Shown here piece by piece: positions 17,235 to 26,416 of a DNA stretch of 59,508 nucleotides. The translations under genes and the position numbers were made by a program. The DNA lies in the IMG/VR virus record IMGVR_UViG_3300049024_000030, positions 1-59,508 of that record; one strand, given 5' to 3'. This stretch comes from a virus. Numbering within the stretch: the stretch's first letter is position 1; the number at the start of each line of letters is the position of its first letter. Under the pieces are notes generated by a model. The model ran no database searches. It was not told where the DNA came from and saw nothing but the letters and a program-made list of their open reading frames with translations.

Positions 17235-17763
17235 GGATCAATACGTTCCCAGCAACCAACCCCGCGATTAACCGCGCCACCTTCGGCGGCAGAAGCCCGT
17301 CAGGCCGTGATTGCCTGTGTTTCACGCTCACACCGTCGGCGCTGAATGAATCAATAGCGTCATCGCCGCCGTCGTCGAAGCCGCCTAAATATTCGAGCGC
17401 CAATTCGCACTGCGCGTCCTTGATAACCTGCGGGATTTCGGTTGATAAATACTGCTCGCCGTATCCCCAGCCCCAACCGTAACTGTAAAAGCCGCCGTAG
17501 AAGCTACTCACGCCGTCTACCTTCGCGACGCCGATTCGCGGCCACGCGAGGCGTTGCGTGATATTCACGCGCTCACCGAGCCAGGTTTCGCGGTCAAGGC
17601 GTTGAGCGGCCATTAAGAGCGCGCGGGTTTTATCGTCGGCGATAGCGTTCATCCAGGCGTCGCTATTCAGTCTGGCGTCCAGATAACTCTGGGCGTCAGT
17701 CTCAAGCACATATGAATTAGCGGACGCGCCGCCGATTGTGTTGTCGAGCGCGGGGATTGGCAT
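17227..17763 (-). CDS. Head-tail adaptor (DnaT-like family, 178 aa)
   Basis: The start (ANSYVLETDAQSYLDARL) followed by ALLMAAQRLD, W-G and QRLAWPR is the characteristic pattern of the phage connector family often labelled putative DnaT-like ssDNA-binding protein. In the capsid gene order this is the first neck protein that binds the portal. An insertion rich in Tyr/Gly/Trp (YGGFYSYGWGWGYGEQY) near residue 92 is unusual. Confidence 0.85.
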   Translation of the reverse strand: MPIPALDNTIGGASANSYVLETDAQSYLDARLNSDAWMNAIADDKTRALLMAAQRLDRETWLGERVNITQRLAWPRIGVAKVDGVSSFYGGFYSYGWGWGYGEQYLSTEIPQVIKDAQCELALEYLGGFDDGGDDAIDSFSADGVSVKHRQSRPDGLLPPKVARLIAGLVAGNVLIRG

Positions 17764-17764
17764 A

Positions 17765-18286
17765 TCAACCTATGCCCAAAGAGGCCAATGACTTTTTGAA
17801 TCCGGCGTCGCCACTGGCCCCGAGTTCACGTGATCCCGTGATGGCAGCATACGCCTGACCGAGAACTTGCTCGGCGACCTGTATCTCAGCTTTCATTGTG
17901 GCGAGTTCGAGCTCGACCTCGCGTTGACGATCCTCAAACGCGGCCTTAAGTTTGTCGCGCAGGAGTTCGGCGGCCTCAAGCCGCTTTAGATTGGCCGAAT
18001 CCTCGGCGTTGAAAATCTCATGCCGCACGGTAGATTCAGCCATTGAGGCGGCAATGAAGAGTTTGGGCAGTTCGCTTTTGCGGGCCGACAGGCTCTCCAG
18101 CAGCGCCAGGTCGCCATTGTCAATCGCCGCACGGAGTTTGCCGTCGATTGCGCCCAGTTCTCTCTCCAGCGCGCGCCTTTCGTCTCGCAGTGTGCTGTGG
18201 CGTTCATGCAAGTCGGCGATTGCCGGCTGATCGGGCTGGATGATTTCCGGCTGATCGCTCACCTGCTGACCATTCTTTTTAGCCAT
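17765..18286 (-). CDS. Coiled-coil protein after major capsid gene (173 aa)
   Basis: Unknown function. From about residue 20 to 150 it is a long charged heptad-like coil (RHSTLRDERRALERELGAID). Start is the ATG at 18286 after GGGGAAATCAG; the longer open frame would read through the 18303 hairpin and is rejected. Perhaps a capsid decoration, linker or late assembly factor. Confidence 0.75.
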   Translation of the reverse strand: MAKKNGQQVSDQPEIIQPDQPAIADLHERHSTLRDERRALERELGAIDGKLRAAIDNGDLALLESLSARKSELPKLFIAASMAESTVRHEIFNAEDSANLKRLEAAELLRDKLKAAFEDRQREVELELATMKAEIQVAEQVLGQAYAAITGSRELGASGDAGFKKSLASLGIG

Positions 18287-18302
18287 CTGATTTCCCCGCT
18301 TA

Positions 18303-18332
18303 ATGGGCGCCCGACCCGCGCCAGGCGCCCAT
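18303..18332 (-). terminator. Hairpin after major capsid gene
   Basis: Arms ATGGGCGCC and GGCGCCCAT with a 12-nt loop form a perfect 9-bp stem just downstream of the coat stop. No U-tract follows on the minus strand, so it may stabilise the abundant coat mRNA 3' end or partially terminate rather than fully stop transcription. Confidence 0.6.
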
Positions 18333-18338
18333 AGCCTT

Positions 18339-19499
18339 TTAGTTCGCAGCCCCAAGCAGGACGGCGGTGTGCTCGGGCTTGATACCCTTGACGCCCCAAG
18401 CGAGTGAGACTTCAAGGAAATGAGCGTGATATCCGTCGTAACGCGCGACTTCGAACGTGATCCCCGTATTCGGGTCAGTGATCATCGTGCGATCCGAGGC
18501 CATATCTCGCCCGCCCGGCAGATAAGGAGCGCGAGCCAGAAGAATCAGCGCCGAACGCTGGAAGGCCAAATTTTGCGCGTTAGTGGCGCCCACGGTGATC
18601 GCGGTAGCCGATGTGGGAATGGCGACGCGAAGGCCGGGCTCGTTCAGGACAATCGTTCCTGGCGCAGCGATGCCGGTTTTGACGACATAGACGTTGGTAT
18701 CGCCCGCGAAGGTCACGCGATCGCCGGCAAGAATGGTGCCGGTTCCGGTAATGAGAGTGATTGATGTGGCGCCGACCGCATAGCCGGCGGTATTGGTGGT
18801 GTAGGCCGAGCCCGTGCCCTTAGTGGCGCTCTTGATCTGAGCGGATTCGCGGATGCTAAAACCGTGGAGATCCAACAGCGTGCCCCGACGCAGCGTCGCG
18901 TCGGTCGCGGCCTCGTTGGCCTTGGTGAGCTGAGTCTGAGTGCGCAGATTAACGCCGGCGGCGGTGTTGATGACCAACTGCCGATCGAACAGCGGTGCGC
19001 CGTTGTCGTCGAGAATCTTGCGAACCTTCGCGGAGTCGCCCAGGTCCGTCCCCGAAAAGGGACCGTTCGCCGGGGCGCCGACCGCGCGCGAGGCGTTAAT
19101 AAACAGTCCGGCCAGATCGGTTTCGACCTCGTTGGCCAGCGTCCTCATGGCCTGCGCGACCTGATCGCGGACGACGTTGTCAACGCCCGGCCCGTTCTCG
19201 TTGATGCTCTGCTTCTCTTCACCACTCCACGGAACCTGCACGGCCCGCGATTTGGTGATGGACATATCCACCGAACCCATGGCCACGCTGTCAGGCGTCG
19301 GCGGGGTCATCGCCGGGGTAATGTCGCTCGCGGTAAGTTTCGGCGTGATATGAACGCGGACAATCTGATCCTTCGCGGCGCGCGATGCGCCGGCGTCAAT
19401 CGTAACGGCGGGAATCAGCCCGGTTAGTTCGCGGGAGACAACGTCCCTCGCGGCGTACAGAGTAGGGATAAGACCCGTAAGGGTATTAGCTAATGCCAT
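18339..19499 (-). CDS. Major capsid protein, P22 coat-like (386 aa)
   Basis: Builds the icosahedral head. The N-terminus (ANTLTGLIPTLYAARDVVSRE) and SVDMSITKSRAVQVPWSGEE segment match the P22-type coat family. Residues about 240-310 (ATSITLITGTGTILAGDRVT; DTNVYVVKTGIA) hold the inserted domain common in this family. Strong ribosome site (TAGGAGAAAAT), as expected for the most expressed gene. Preceded by its scaffold gene. Confidence 0.94.
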   Translation of the reverse strand: MALANTLTGLIPTLYAARDVVSRELTGLIPAVTIDAGASRAAKDQIVRVHITPKLTASDITPAMTPPTPDSVAMGSVDMSITKSRAVQVPWSGEEKQSINENGPGVDNVVRDQVAQAMRTLANEVETDLAGLFINASRAVGAPANGPFSGTDLGDSAKVRKILDDNGAPLFDRQLVINTAAGVNLRTQTQLTKANEAATDATLRRGTLLDLHGFSIRESAQIKSATKGTGSAYTTNTAGYAVGATSITLITGTGTILAGDRVTFAGDTNVYVVKTGIAAPGTIVLNEPGLRVAIPTSATAITVGATNAQNLAFQRSALILLARAPYLPGGRDMASDRTMITDPNTGITFEVARYDGYHAHFLEVSLAWGVKGIKPEHTAVLLGAAN

Positions 19500-19502
19500 A
19501 TT

Positions 19503-19536
19503 TTCTCCTAAAAATCCCCACTCGATTTAGAGCGGG
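19503..19536 (-). terminator. Possible attenuator hairpin before capsid gene
   Basis: On the minus strand CCC-G-CTC pairs with GAG-T-GGG around a TAAATC loop, followed by ATTTTTAGG just ahead of the coat ribosome site. It may tune transcription between scaffold and coat genes. Confidence 0.4.
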
Positions 19537-19538
19537 AG

Positions 19539-20186
19539 TTAATCAACAAGCCTGGCCCCTTCATTGATGGCCTTGCTCTTTTCCGCCTCGGTCATCTGAT
19601 CGAAGCTCTCGCGCGTAATCACTCGACCGCCGCCAGCCTTGGCGCCGTTCTTTGCGCCGCTGCCGCCCGTCTGAGAGGCCGCGAAGGCCCAGGGCATTTC
19701 TTCCTTCAAGTAGTACTCGAAAGCCCGCTCGGGCTTTATCGCCGTCTCGTCGCCGTACTTGTCCTTGAAGATCAGCTTGCCTTCATCGTTCTGGTCGAAG
19801 CGGTCTTGAGCGCGAAGCACGGTCATAACGTGCTCCAACCTGTCCGGCATTACGCCGTGCTTAACGGCGAGCTGCTGGACCGGCGCCCAGATCGAGCTTT
19901 CGCGCAACTGCCGTTTGAGGCCCGCGATCTCCTGATCTTTCTGCGCGGCGACCTTCTCTACGTCGGTCTCGGCAGAGCCTTTGACCTTCTCAAGCGTTTT
20001 AACCGTCTCGCTGAGCGTCTTTTGCTTGCCGATCAGTTCCTTGTTTTTTGCGATTAAAGGCTTAGCCTTTAGTTCGTGGTATTTGTCGGGGTCGAATCGA
20101 AACTTGCCGTCCTTCTCGACGTATGCCTCGCGTATTTCTTCCTCGACCGCCTCAAGGTTCTCTATTTCAAATTGGATATCCGCCAT
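19539..20186 (-). CDS. Capsid scaffolding protein (215 aa)
   Basis: Directs coat assembly and is removed from the mature head. Typical features are seen: acidic N-terminus (QFEIENLEAVEEEIREAY), a long coiled coil (about 45-95), a conserved middle, and a short basic C-terminal helix. Lies immediately upstream of the coat gene, after the portal. Ribosome site GAGGGGAAATCA. Confidence 0.88.
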   Translation of the reverse strand: MADIQFEIENLEAVEEEIREAYVEKDGKFRFDPDKYHELKAKPLIAKNKELIGKQKTLSETVKTLEKVKGSAETDVEKVAAQKDQEIAGLKRQLRESSIWAPVQQLAVKHGVMPDRLEHVMTVLRAQDRFDQNDEGKLIFKDKYGDETAIKPERAFEYYLKEEMPWAFAASQTGGSGAKNGAKAGGGRVITRESFDQMTEAEKSKAINEGARLVD

Positions 20187-20216
20187 TGATTTCCCCTCTG
20201 CTTAGCTTCGGAGTTT

Positions 20217-20250
20217 CCGGCTTAGCCGGTAAATTGCGGGCTTAGCCCGC
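20217..20250 (-). repeat. Tandem small hairpins with identical TTA/TAA loops
   Basis: CCGGC-TTA-GCCGG (20217-20229) is followed 6 bp later by GCGGGC-TTA-GCCCGC (20236-20250). Two adjacent perfect hairpins share the same loop triplet, in the leader of the scaffold gene, about 45 bp after the portal stop. Probable mRNA processing or stability element; no U-tract. Confidence 0.6.
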
Positions 20251-20294
20251 GACGACTCGAATTATTCCGCAGCGCCAGGATTTATTTTTTGGCG

Positions 20295-21812
20295 CTATTC
20301 TTCAGCGGCCCCGCCGCGATCAAAATTACGGCTTATCGCATCCTGCATTGCGATTTCCGCTTCCCGTTTCAGTTGCGCCTCCGCCTCAAGCGCGACCTTC
20401 TCTTTCTTCGGGTCGAAGTCACTCGGCAACTTGCCGCCCGACTTGAATACTTTCCACATCGTTTCAACCGTGAACTGACCCGCGGCGACCTCATTGCTCC
20501 AGGCGGTCATCTCTTCCGGCGTCAGTTCCTGCGCGTCCAGGCTCGCCCCGACTTCGATATTGCCACCTGTCGTGGCGCCCGGGCTTCGATATTGAACGTG
20601 AAACTTGAGGGCGAGTTCTATGGCGTCTTTCAGGCCGCGCGCCCATGTAGCAAGATCGCTGGATTCTTCAATCTCGTCGCCGCGCTCTTCTGTGGCCGTA
20701 ATCGGCCCACCCGTGCGCTTGACGAGTAGCGAGAGACCGAGGATTGACATTCGCTCCTCAAGATCTTTGATATCCTGGCTCGCGGCTGCCAGCGCCGCGC
20801 CCGTCGTCTCGGCGTACCAGACATCACCTTCGGGAGCCACGTCAAAGATCGTATAAGGCCCAATTGTCGTGATTGGATTATTCGGATCAGCGCCCTTGCG
20901 ACAGAGCACCGGACGTGATGCGATATGCAGATAAATGGAAAAGTCGGAATATTTCTGATAATGAGCAATATTCGTATAGGCCAGATCAATCAGCGGCGGC
21001 TGCGATTCGAGGACATTGCATTTACGCGAGTAGACGATAGCGACCGGAATCTCAGTCAGATTGGTGACCCCGCCCGGATTGTCGGGGTCGGGCACGATCT
21101 GTGTCTGCAGGTTCTCGCCCTTGACCTCTTTGTAAAGCTCCCAACTGCCAGGCTTCAATACTCGATAGCGCGTGACTTCTTTCTCGCCGTACTCGCCGTC
21201 AGGTTCTTTGGAACATTCCTTGAAAACGATCAGATCAAGCATCGTCTGGCCGTTCACGATCTTCGTGCGCCAGTTGATAATTTGATCGGCAGAGTAGGAA
21301 ACCCAATATGGCCGGCGTCCTGCCGTTTTCTCCTCAGCCATCGTCGCGCCCTCTTGGAGCGGCGGAGGCATATCAACGAGGATCGCAGCGTGACCGTCGC
21401 GCACGGCGTTCTTAAAGACCTCTTTGCAAAACACGACGCCATGCGTTCCAGCGTTATCTATATTTTCCCATTCACCTTCAATCTGAACATTTTCACCTTC
21501 CGATTCCCTGCCTCTGATCACCTCCGGAACATTGTCGGAGAGTTCTGGATCGTTGCGGAAAACCATCCCAACCAACCCAGCCAATGTCAGATCGACGGCG
21601 TTAAAGAAAATGGCGCGATTGAGACGGTAAGTGTAGGGACCAGGCTGCTCGGCGGGCTCTTTGGGTAGATATGCCACGCCCTTCCTGCGTAGCTCCGGCG
21701 TCCCGATACAGGTGTCGCGCATGATCTCCCACGAGCCCTTCATGCACTCGTAAGCGCCACATAGGTAATTGGGTTGGTTCTTATCTCCGGCCACGGCGCA
21801 AGATTGCCGCAA
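20295..21812 (-). CDS. Portal protein, DUF4055-like (505 aa)
   Basis: The dodecameric DNA channel at the head vertex. The stretch CMKGSWEIMRDTCIGTPELR plus YRLNRAIFFNAVDLTLAGLVG fits the DUF4055 portal family, which travels with P22-type coats in siphoviruses. Start is a TTG at 21812 in the reading frame; the alternative ATG at 21743 would remove part of the conserved N-terminus, and neither has a strong ribosome site. It follows terminase after a strong terminator, so it may have its own promoter in 21813-21836. Confidence 0.85.
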   Translation of the reverse strand: MRQSCAVAGDKNQPNYLCGAYECMKGSWEIMRDTCIGTPELRRKGVAYLPKEPAEQPGPYTYRLNRAIFFNAVDLTLAGLVGMVFRNDPELSDNVPEVIRGRESEGENVQIEGEWENIDNAGTHGVVFCKEVFKNAVRDGHAAILVDMPPPLQEGATMAEEKTAGRRPYWVSYSADQIINWRTKIVNGQTMLDLIVFKECSKEPDGEYGEKEVTRYRVLKPGSWELYKEVKGENLQTQIVPDPDNPGGVTNLTEIPVAIVYSRKCNVLESQPPLIDLAYTNIAHYQKYSDFSIYLHIASRPVLCRKGADPNNPITTIGPYTIFDVAPEGDVWYAETTGAALAAASQDIKDLEERMSILGLSLLVKRTGGPITATEERGDEIEESSDLATWARGLKDAIELALKFHVQYRSPGATTGGNIEVGASLDAQELTPEEMTAWSNEVAAGQFTVETMWKVFKSGGKLPSDFDPKKEKVALEAEAQLKREAEIAMQDAISRNFDRGGAAEE

Positions 21813-21836
21813 GACTGGAATTTATTTTTTGCGAGG

Positions 21837-21887
21837 ATAAAAAGAGGCGGTCGCGGCGACTAAGCCAGTCACGCCAACCGCGACCGC
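21837..21887 (-). terminator. Strong intrinsic terminator between terminase and portal
   Basis: Read on the minus strand, a perfect 10-bp stem GCGGTCGCGG/CCGCGACCGC with a 21-nt loop is followed by CTCTTTTTATCC. It is placed just after the large terminase stop. This separates terminase from portal transcription or makes it leaky. Confidence 0.82.
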
Positions 21888-21943
21888 TCAACAGGAGGTT
21901 CACCCGTGGAGAGAGTATAGACTTGGCGCTGAGCTTATTTTGA

Positions 21944-23434
21944 TTACCGGAAGAAGTCCCATTGCGCGAATTGGCCGCCCAGCGCCAATTCGTTGAAGGC
22001 GTCGGATGAACTGTCAACCTGATCCGCATACTTTCCGCGTGGGAATTGGCGCAATTCTTCGATAAAAGTTTTACTCCACGGCGCCTTGACGACTTTGACG
22101 TTTCCGATATTGACTTGAGCCGAGAAGGCAAAGGCGCGGGATTCCTTTGAACCTGTGACAGGTTCGACTTTGACCTGAAATCCCGCCAACATCCGCGCCA
22201 ATGAAATACCCTGCTTCTTTCCAGCCTGCCCAGGATCTTGTGGAAGGTGAATTTTCACGCCGGTTCCATCGCGGCGTGCGATTGATAATAACTGCGTCTC
22301 TACGTCGTCACTTGACCACTGTCCGCGCTCAACGTCCACCACGTACCAGACGCCCTTAGAATCCCTCCCAATCAACACGCCCGCCGTAAACGCGCCGCCG
22401 CCTTCGGTGCTCGCCAGGTCCCAGCCCCGGCACAGGCGTAAATCAGGCGGCGCGGCGTCAACCGTTTCGATTTTGGAGACTTTGAAAAACTCGCCTTCTC
22501 TTGCCGTGGGCCGTTGCTGAAACAGCGCGTCGAAGAAATAGTCGGAAATGCGGTTGCGGATTTTGACGAGCTTTTCGATTGGCCTTCGCTCCGGACATAG
22601 AGCCTCGCCGGGTTGTCGCCAATCCGGTTCCACCGTGCAACTTGGCGGAAATTGATCCGGTTGCGCCTCTTCCGCTATCGCCGGCAGGTTGACGATATGC
22701 CAGCGTTCCCGGTCCTCATCGTCTTCGGCTTCGCGCTCCTCGTCGAGAAGCCAGCCGGCGAGGTCTGCTTCGTGCCAGCGTGTCTGAACGACAATCATGG
22801 CGCCGTGCGGGTCGGTGTCGGACCAGGGTTCCTCGCGCGTGTACCACGTCGAATTCCACCAGTCTTGCAGCTTCGCGCGGATCGTTTCCGACGCGGCTTC
22901 TTCGGCGTTTTTTAGCGGATCATCTACCAATCCAAGGTGAAAACCCTTGCCTGTCGCCGGGCCGCCAGCGCCACAGGCCCACAATCCCCCACCCTGCCCG
23001 GTTTCCCATTGTTTGACCGCGCTCGCCTGCTCGCTCACGGCGCCGACAGCGCGGAGGTAGTTTTCGCGGGCGTTGCGGGAAAGGGTGTAGGCCAGATCAG
23101 CGGCGTAACTCGCTAATCCAATCCAGTATTGCGGATGGCGGTAAAGGAAATAGGCGGTAAATAATCGTGAGACAGTTTCGGATTTACCGTGGCGAGGTGG
23201 CGTAAAAATCAATAACCGTTTGATTTCCCCGTCGGCGACGCGCTGAAGGACGGCGATTAAGGCTTCGACGTGTCTATAGAACTTATATTGCGGATTCGCC
23301 TGTTTGATGAATTGGCGGAAGGTCAGCGGCGCGACCTGTTGGCGCTCTTTCTGCCTACGGCGCCGCTCACGTTCAGCCTTCGCCTTCAGAATCAATAATG
23401 GCGTCGAGTTCCTGGTCCGATAGTTTACTGACAT
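21944..23434 (-). CDS. terL: Terminase large subunit (496 aa)
   Basis: The DNA-packaging motor. The ATPase part shows a Walker A-type loop (FTPPRHGKSET near residue 80) and Walker B (LGLVDDP) about 105 residues later. The nuclease part begins with GWDLAST (RNase-H-like first Asp) and has later acidic residues (DQVDSSSDAFNE). ATG at 23434 is used; a TTG at 23455 would add 7 residues. The gene overlaps the small subunit by over 60 nt. Confidence 0.94.
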   Translation of the reverse strand: MSVNYRTRNSTPLLILKAKAERERRRRQKERQQVAPLTFRQFIKQANPQYKFYRHVEALIAVLQRVADGEIKRLLIFTPPRHGKSETVSRLFTAYFLYRHPQYWIGLASYAADLAYTLSRNARENYLRAVGAVSEQASAVKQWETGQGGGLWACGAGGPATGKGFHLGLVDDPLKNAEEAASETIRAKLQDWWNSTWYTREEPWSDTDPHGAMIVVQTRWHEADLAGWLLDEEREAEDDEDRERWHIVNLPAIAEEAQPDQFPPSCTVEPDWRQPGEALCPERRPIEKLVKIRNRISDYFFDALFQQRPTAREGEFFKVSKIETVDAAPPDLRLCRGWDLASTEGGGAFTAGVLIGRDSKGVWYVVDVERGQWSSDDVETQLLSIARRDGTGVKIHLPQDPGQAGKKQGISLARMLAGFQVKVEPVTGSKESRAFAFSAQVNIGNVKVVKAPWSKTFIEELRQFPRGKYADQVDSSSDAFNELALGGQFAQWDFFR

Positions 23435-23741
23435 CGATCTTACCGCTGTGCTCAATCTGCCGCTTCTCTACATACCCGCGATCCTTGCCGAGCGTCTTCA
23501 ATGCGAAACAGACCGCCCAACCTTCGCCGGACAATACGGCACGCTTTAACGCAAGTTCGCAGGTGTCAACGAAATGGCCGCGCTCGTCATTGATCGCTTC
23601 TTGAACTGATTGATAGCGTTTGGCGTAGGTGTAAACAGTTGTGGGAGAGCAGTTTAACTCGCGAGCGGCGAGATAGACCATGCCCTGCGTTTTCTTCAGG
23701 GCGTCGATCATATCTTTAGCTGTCCATTTCTCCTTTTTCAT
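23373..23741 (-). CDS. terS: Terminase small subunit (122 aa)
   Basis: Recognises viral DNA for packaging. N-terminal HTH (ALKKTQGMVYLAARELNCSP) with an AKRY recognition helix, then a region ending LKTLGKDRGYVEKRQ typical of small terminases. Immediately upstream of and overlapping terL. Confidence 0.85.
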   Translation of the reverse strand: MKKEKWTAKDMIDALKKTQGMVYLAARELNCSPTTVYTYAKRYQSVQEAINDERGHFVDTCELALKRAVLSGEGWAVCFALKTLGKDRGYVEKRQIEHSGKIDVSKLSDQELDAIIDSEGEG

Positions 23742-23757
23742 GTGTTCAGTTATCCAG

Positions 23758-25014
23758 TTATTGCCGCTCCAGCAGTTGCGCCTGCTTGCCCGTCTCGGCC
23801 TCCCATCGGGACAAGATCACATTGACATATTTCGGCTCCAGTTCGAGTCCGTAGCACTTGCGCCCTTCGCGCTCAGCCGCAATGAATTGCGACCCGCTCC
23901 CGGCGAACGGCTCATAGACGACATCGCCCGGCTTTGTGTGGTTGCGGATCGGAATCACGAATAATTCGACCGGCTTCTGCGTGGGATGAACTTTGTCATT
24001 TTCCCGGCCCACTTCCCATATTGTTGTCTGATTGCGCTCTCCGTAAAACTCGGGCCTGAAGCCGCGACGCCATCCGTAAAAGCACAATTCATGCCGCCAG
24101 TGATAATCGCCGCGCCCAAACACCAGTGATGGCTTCACCCATATAATTTGCCGATGGATGAGAATATCCGCCGCCGCCGCCGCCGCAAAAAACGTGCCTT
24201 GCGTCAGCATGGGATGCCAGAGATAAAAGGCCGTCCGCTCAAGCAAGTAAGGGACAGCAACACGAATAACAGTTTCGAGAAAGGATTGCAGCCTCTCGCC
24301 GTCCAAATCATCATTCTCAATCTCCGTGTAATCCTCGCCCTGCCCCTTAGATTGCGCATTACTGACATAAGCGATCCCATAGGGCGGGTCGGTATTCATC
24401 AAGGCCGCCCTCTCTCCCGCCATCACCCTTTCCACATCTTCAGCCTTCGTCGAATCCCCGCACAAAACCCGATGCTCGCCGCACGCCCACAAATCCCCAT
24501 ACACCACCCGCGTCTGCGTCTCTTCCGGCGTCGTATCAAAATCGTCGCCGCCTGCGCCCGGCGCGTTGCTTCCCATCGGCGGCACAATCCCCGCATCTTC
24601 CGCCTGCTTCGTGAGCAGGTTCATCAGATCCTCATTCCCGGTCGAAACTTCGCGCAGCAACTCATCCAGCTTCACCCTGCTCTGCTCAGCCTGCCATCCG
24701 ATTGGATCGAACGTGGCGACGGCGAGATCGGCTTCGCTATCCGTCAAATCGTAAATATCAACATCCCATTCCTGATCAGGATCGAGCGATTGGCGGCCGT
24801 GACCGTCGAAGAAGACCAGCGCCCCGCCCGCGCGCTCGCTGCGATACGCCTTCAGATCGTCTAACTTGCCGACGGTTTCCAGCAGCCCCCGCAGCGGCGC
24901 TAATTGGCTTTCCGGATGAATCTTCGGATTCATCGGATGCGGTAATACATCGCCGACGCGCATCCGGACGGTTTCAATCTTCCTATCCTTCCATTGTGAT
25001 TTTGCTTTACTCAC
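23758..25014 (-). CDS. ParB-domain plus DNA adenine/cytosine methyltransferase fusion (418 aa)
   Basis: N-terminal ~110 residues resemble a ParB/Spo0J-like domain (HPMNPKIHPESQL; FFDGHGR). The rest is a beta-class DNA methyltransferase with catalytic DPPYG at about residue 211 and the AdoMet motif FAGSGS at about 374, plus HPTQKP. DPPY favours N6-adenine. Such fusions beside terminases are common in phages and may protect viral DNA from restriction or mark it for packaging. No restriction nuclease is nearby. Confidence 0.9.
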   Translation of the reverse strand: MSKAKSQWKDRKIETVRMRVGDVLPHPMNPKIHPESQLAPLRGLLETVGKLDDLKAYRSERAGGALVFFDGHGRQSLDPDQEWDVDIYDLTDSEADLAVATFDPIGWQAEQSRVKLDELLREVSTGNEDLMNLLTKQAEDAGIVPPMGSNAPGAGGDDFDTTPEETQTRVVYGDLWACGEHRVLCGDSTKAEDVERVMAGERAALMNTDPPYGIAYVSNAQSKGQGEDYTEIENDDLDGERLQSFLETVIRVAVPYLLERTAFYLWHPMLTQGTFFAAAAAADILIHRQIIWVKPSLVFGRGDYHWRHELCFYGWRRGFRPEFYGERNQTTIWEVGRENDKVHPTQKPVELFVIPIRNHTKPGDVVYEPFAGSGSQFIAAEREGRKCYGLELEPKYVNVILSRWEAETGKQAQLLERQ

Positions 25015-25036
25015 GCGAGAATATTAAAGTCTTTAC

Positions 25037-26059
25037 CTAGTTTATTTGCACAGGAAACGCGCCCTCACCCGCCATCGCCCGCTTCACCCCAATCTGCACA
25101 TAACTCTCGCCCCAGCGTCCGCCCTGCTGAATTCCCACTAAGTCCTGCAACTTCAAATCGCCGCGCTTCACCGCTTCATACGCTTTGTCGGTTCCCAAAA
25201 TGGCGCGCTGCGTTTCCGCGTCCTGCTTTTCAAACCAGTCAACGCCTTTATCAACCGTAACGCCTTTGACGGCCGGAATTGGACTGCATCGACATCTTAC
25301 GTGACTTCTGAACGGCTCGCTCAATGGGTGAAATGTGCCATCGAGCGCCGTACATGCGGCACATTGGCGCCGCGACCTTGATGATCGCCAATACCAGCCG
25401 CGCACGACCTCAGAATTCGCGCGGTAATTAGCCAAAGAAGCAGCCTTGTATGATCGTAAAATTTCAGTCCGACCGATCGTCAGCGCCCGCGTCATATTCC
25501 CGCCAAGCCCCGCGCGGATTTGTCTGGCAATCTTCGTTGGATTCCACCCTAATGCAATCCCCTCAATCAATCCCTGTTCGACGATCTGGCGCGCGGATGG
25601 CCCGAGTTGATTTAAGAGAGATCGAAGCGGCGATCCGTCGCCTAAGAATCCCACAAGGTTTTCGACGGCGGCGGTTGGAAGTTTGTTGAATGTGACGGAT
25701 ATGTTGGCGGTTTCCACCGCAGCGTCCATTAAGGCAGCAGAGTCTTTCAAGCCGGCTTTCACGGCCTTCTCCTGCCCTTTCGTGATCGTCGTTTCAGCAG
25801 TGTCAGAGAACTTCCGCATTTCGTCGTTCACCTGCCGCAAGAGAATCAAATATCTCTCTTGCCTGATCAGCCAAAACTGATTGACCGCTTCGCCTTTGGC
25901 GCGCGCCGCCGCAATGTCCGCCGTCAATTTATCCAGATTCTTCTTCAGCCGCTTCCACGCCAATCCATAGGCTTCTATCAGGCGTAAGCTGGCCTTGCGC
26001 TCGCGAGCAAAAAGAGCGCGCCTGAATTGATCCGCGATTGTAAGAATGTCGTCCGGCAT
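25037..26059 (-). CDS. Minor head protein, SPP1 gp7/Mu F-like (340 aa)
   Basis: Residues about 195-265 carry the family signature: RTEILRSYKAASLANY, then W-W-S-S..C.AC..LDG, then PFRSHVRCRC. This family sits inside the head with the portal. It is unusual that it is upstream of terminase rather than after the portal. No ribosome site precedes the ATG, which starts a few nt after a terminator U-tract. Confidence 0.87.
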   Translation of the reverse strand: MPDDILTIADQFRRALFARERKASLRLIEAYGLAWKRLKKNLDKLTADIAAARAKGEAVNQFWLIRQERYLILLRQVNDEMRKFSDTAETTITKGQEKAVKAGLKDSAALMDAAVETANISVTFNKLPTAAVENLVGFLGDGSPLRSLLNQLGPSARQIVEQGLIEGIALGWNPTKIARQIRAGLGGNMTRALTIGRTEILRSYKAASLANYRANSEVVRGWYWRSSRSRRQCAACTALDGTFHPLSEPFRSHVRCRCSPIPAVKGVTVDKGVDWFEKQDAETQRAILGTDKAYEAVKRGDLKLQDLVGIQQGGRWGESYVQIGVKRAMAGEGAFPVQIN

Positions 26060-26064
26060 TTAAC

Positions 26065-26090
26065 AAAAAGGCCCGGCGATTAACCGGGCC
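26065..26090 (-). terminator. Intrinsic terminator before minor head gene
   Basis: On the minus strand GGCCCGG/CCGGGCC, 7-nt loop, is followed by TTTTTG. It lies between the 26120 gene and the start of the minor head gene at 26059. Confidence 0.78.
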
Positions 26091-26119
26091 GGAAGTTGGA
26101 GAGTGATGTTCAGCCTAAA

Positions 26120-26413
26120 TCAATCGAACTGGCTTTCAGCAACCTTGAACGCGCCGGGCTTCGCCGCTTTATTCGCGCCGGTCCCTATCCAGTTGTAGGA
26201 CCAGACGCCCTGCAAATCAGGCTGTAAATCCAGCGAGTATTTACCGAGATCGTCACGCACGATCTGACCTGATGTGACAACGTAGGATGTCTGGACGCCA
26301 AGAGGGTTTTTAACCGTCGCCGTCACCGTGGTCGGATCTACGAAATCGCCAGAAGTTTTGTCGGTGAATTCGGCGAAGATTGTAACTACATTGCCTGGAT
26401 CGTATACGTTCAT
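26120..26413 (-). CDS. Small Ig-like structural protein (97 aa)
   Basis: Beta-strand-rich protein (VVTIFAEFTDKTSGDFVDP; GKYSLDLQPDLQGVWSYNW) that looks like a single Ig/BIg domain. In a group of structural genes, so probably a decoration or fibre accessory protein. Confidence 0.75.
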   Translation of the reverse strand: MNVYDPGNVVTIFAEFTDKTSGDFVDPTTVTATVKNPLGVQTSYVVTSGQIVRDDLGKYSLDLQPDLQGVWSYNWIGTGANKAAKPGAFKVAESQFD

Positions 26414-26416
26414 TCG

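Noticed and set aside
17765-18415. Longer start for the coiled-coil protein at 18415
   Set aside because: It would translate through the hairpin after the capsid gene and overlap that gene; ATG 18286 has a ribosome site.
20925-21668. 247-aa plus-strand ORF opposite the portal gene
   Set aside because: It mirrors the portal codons, has no ribosome site and the portal frame matches a known family.
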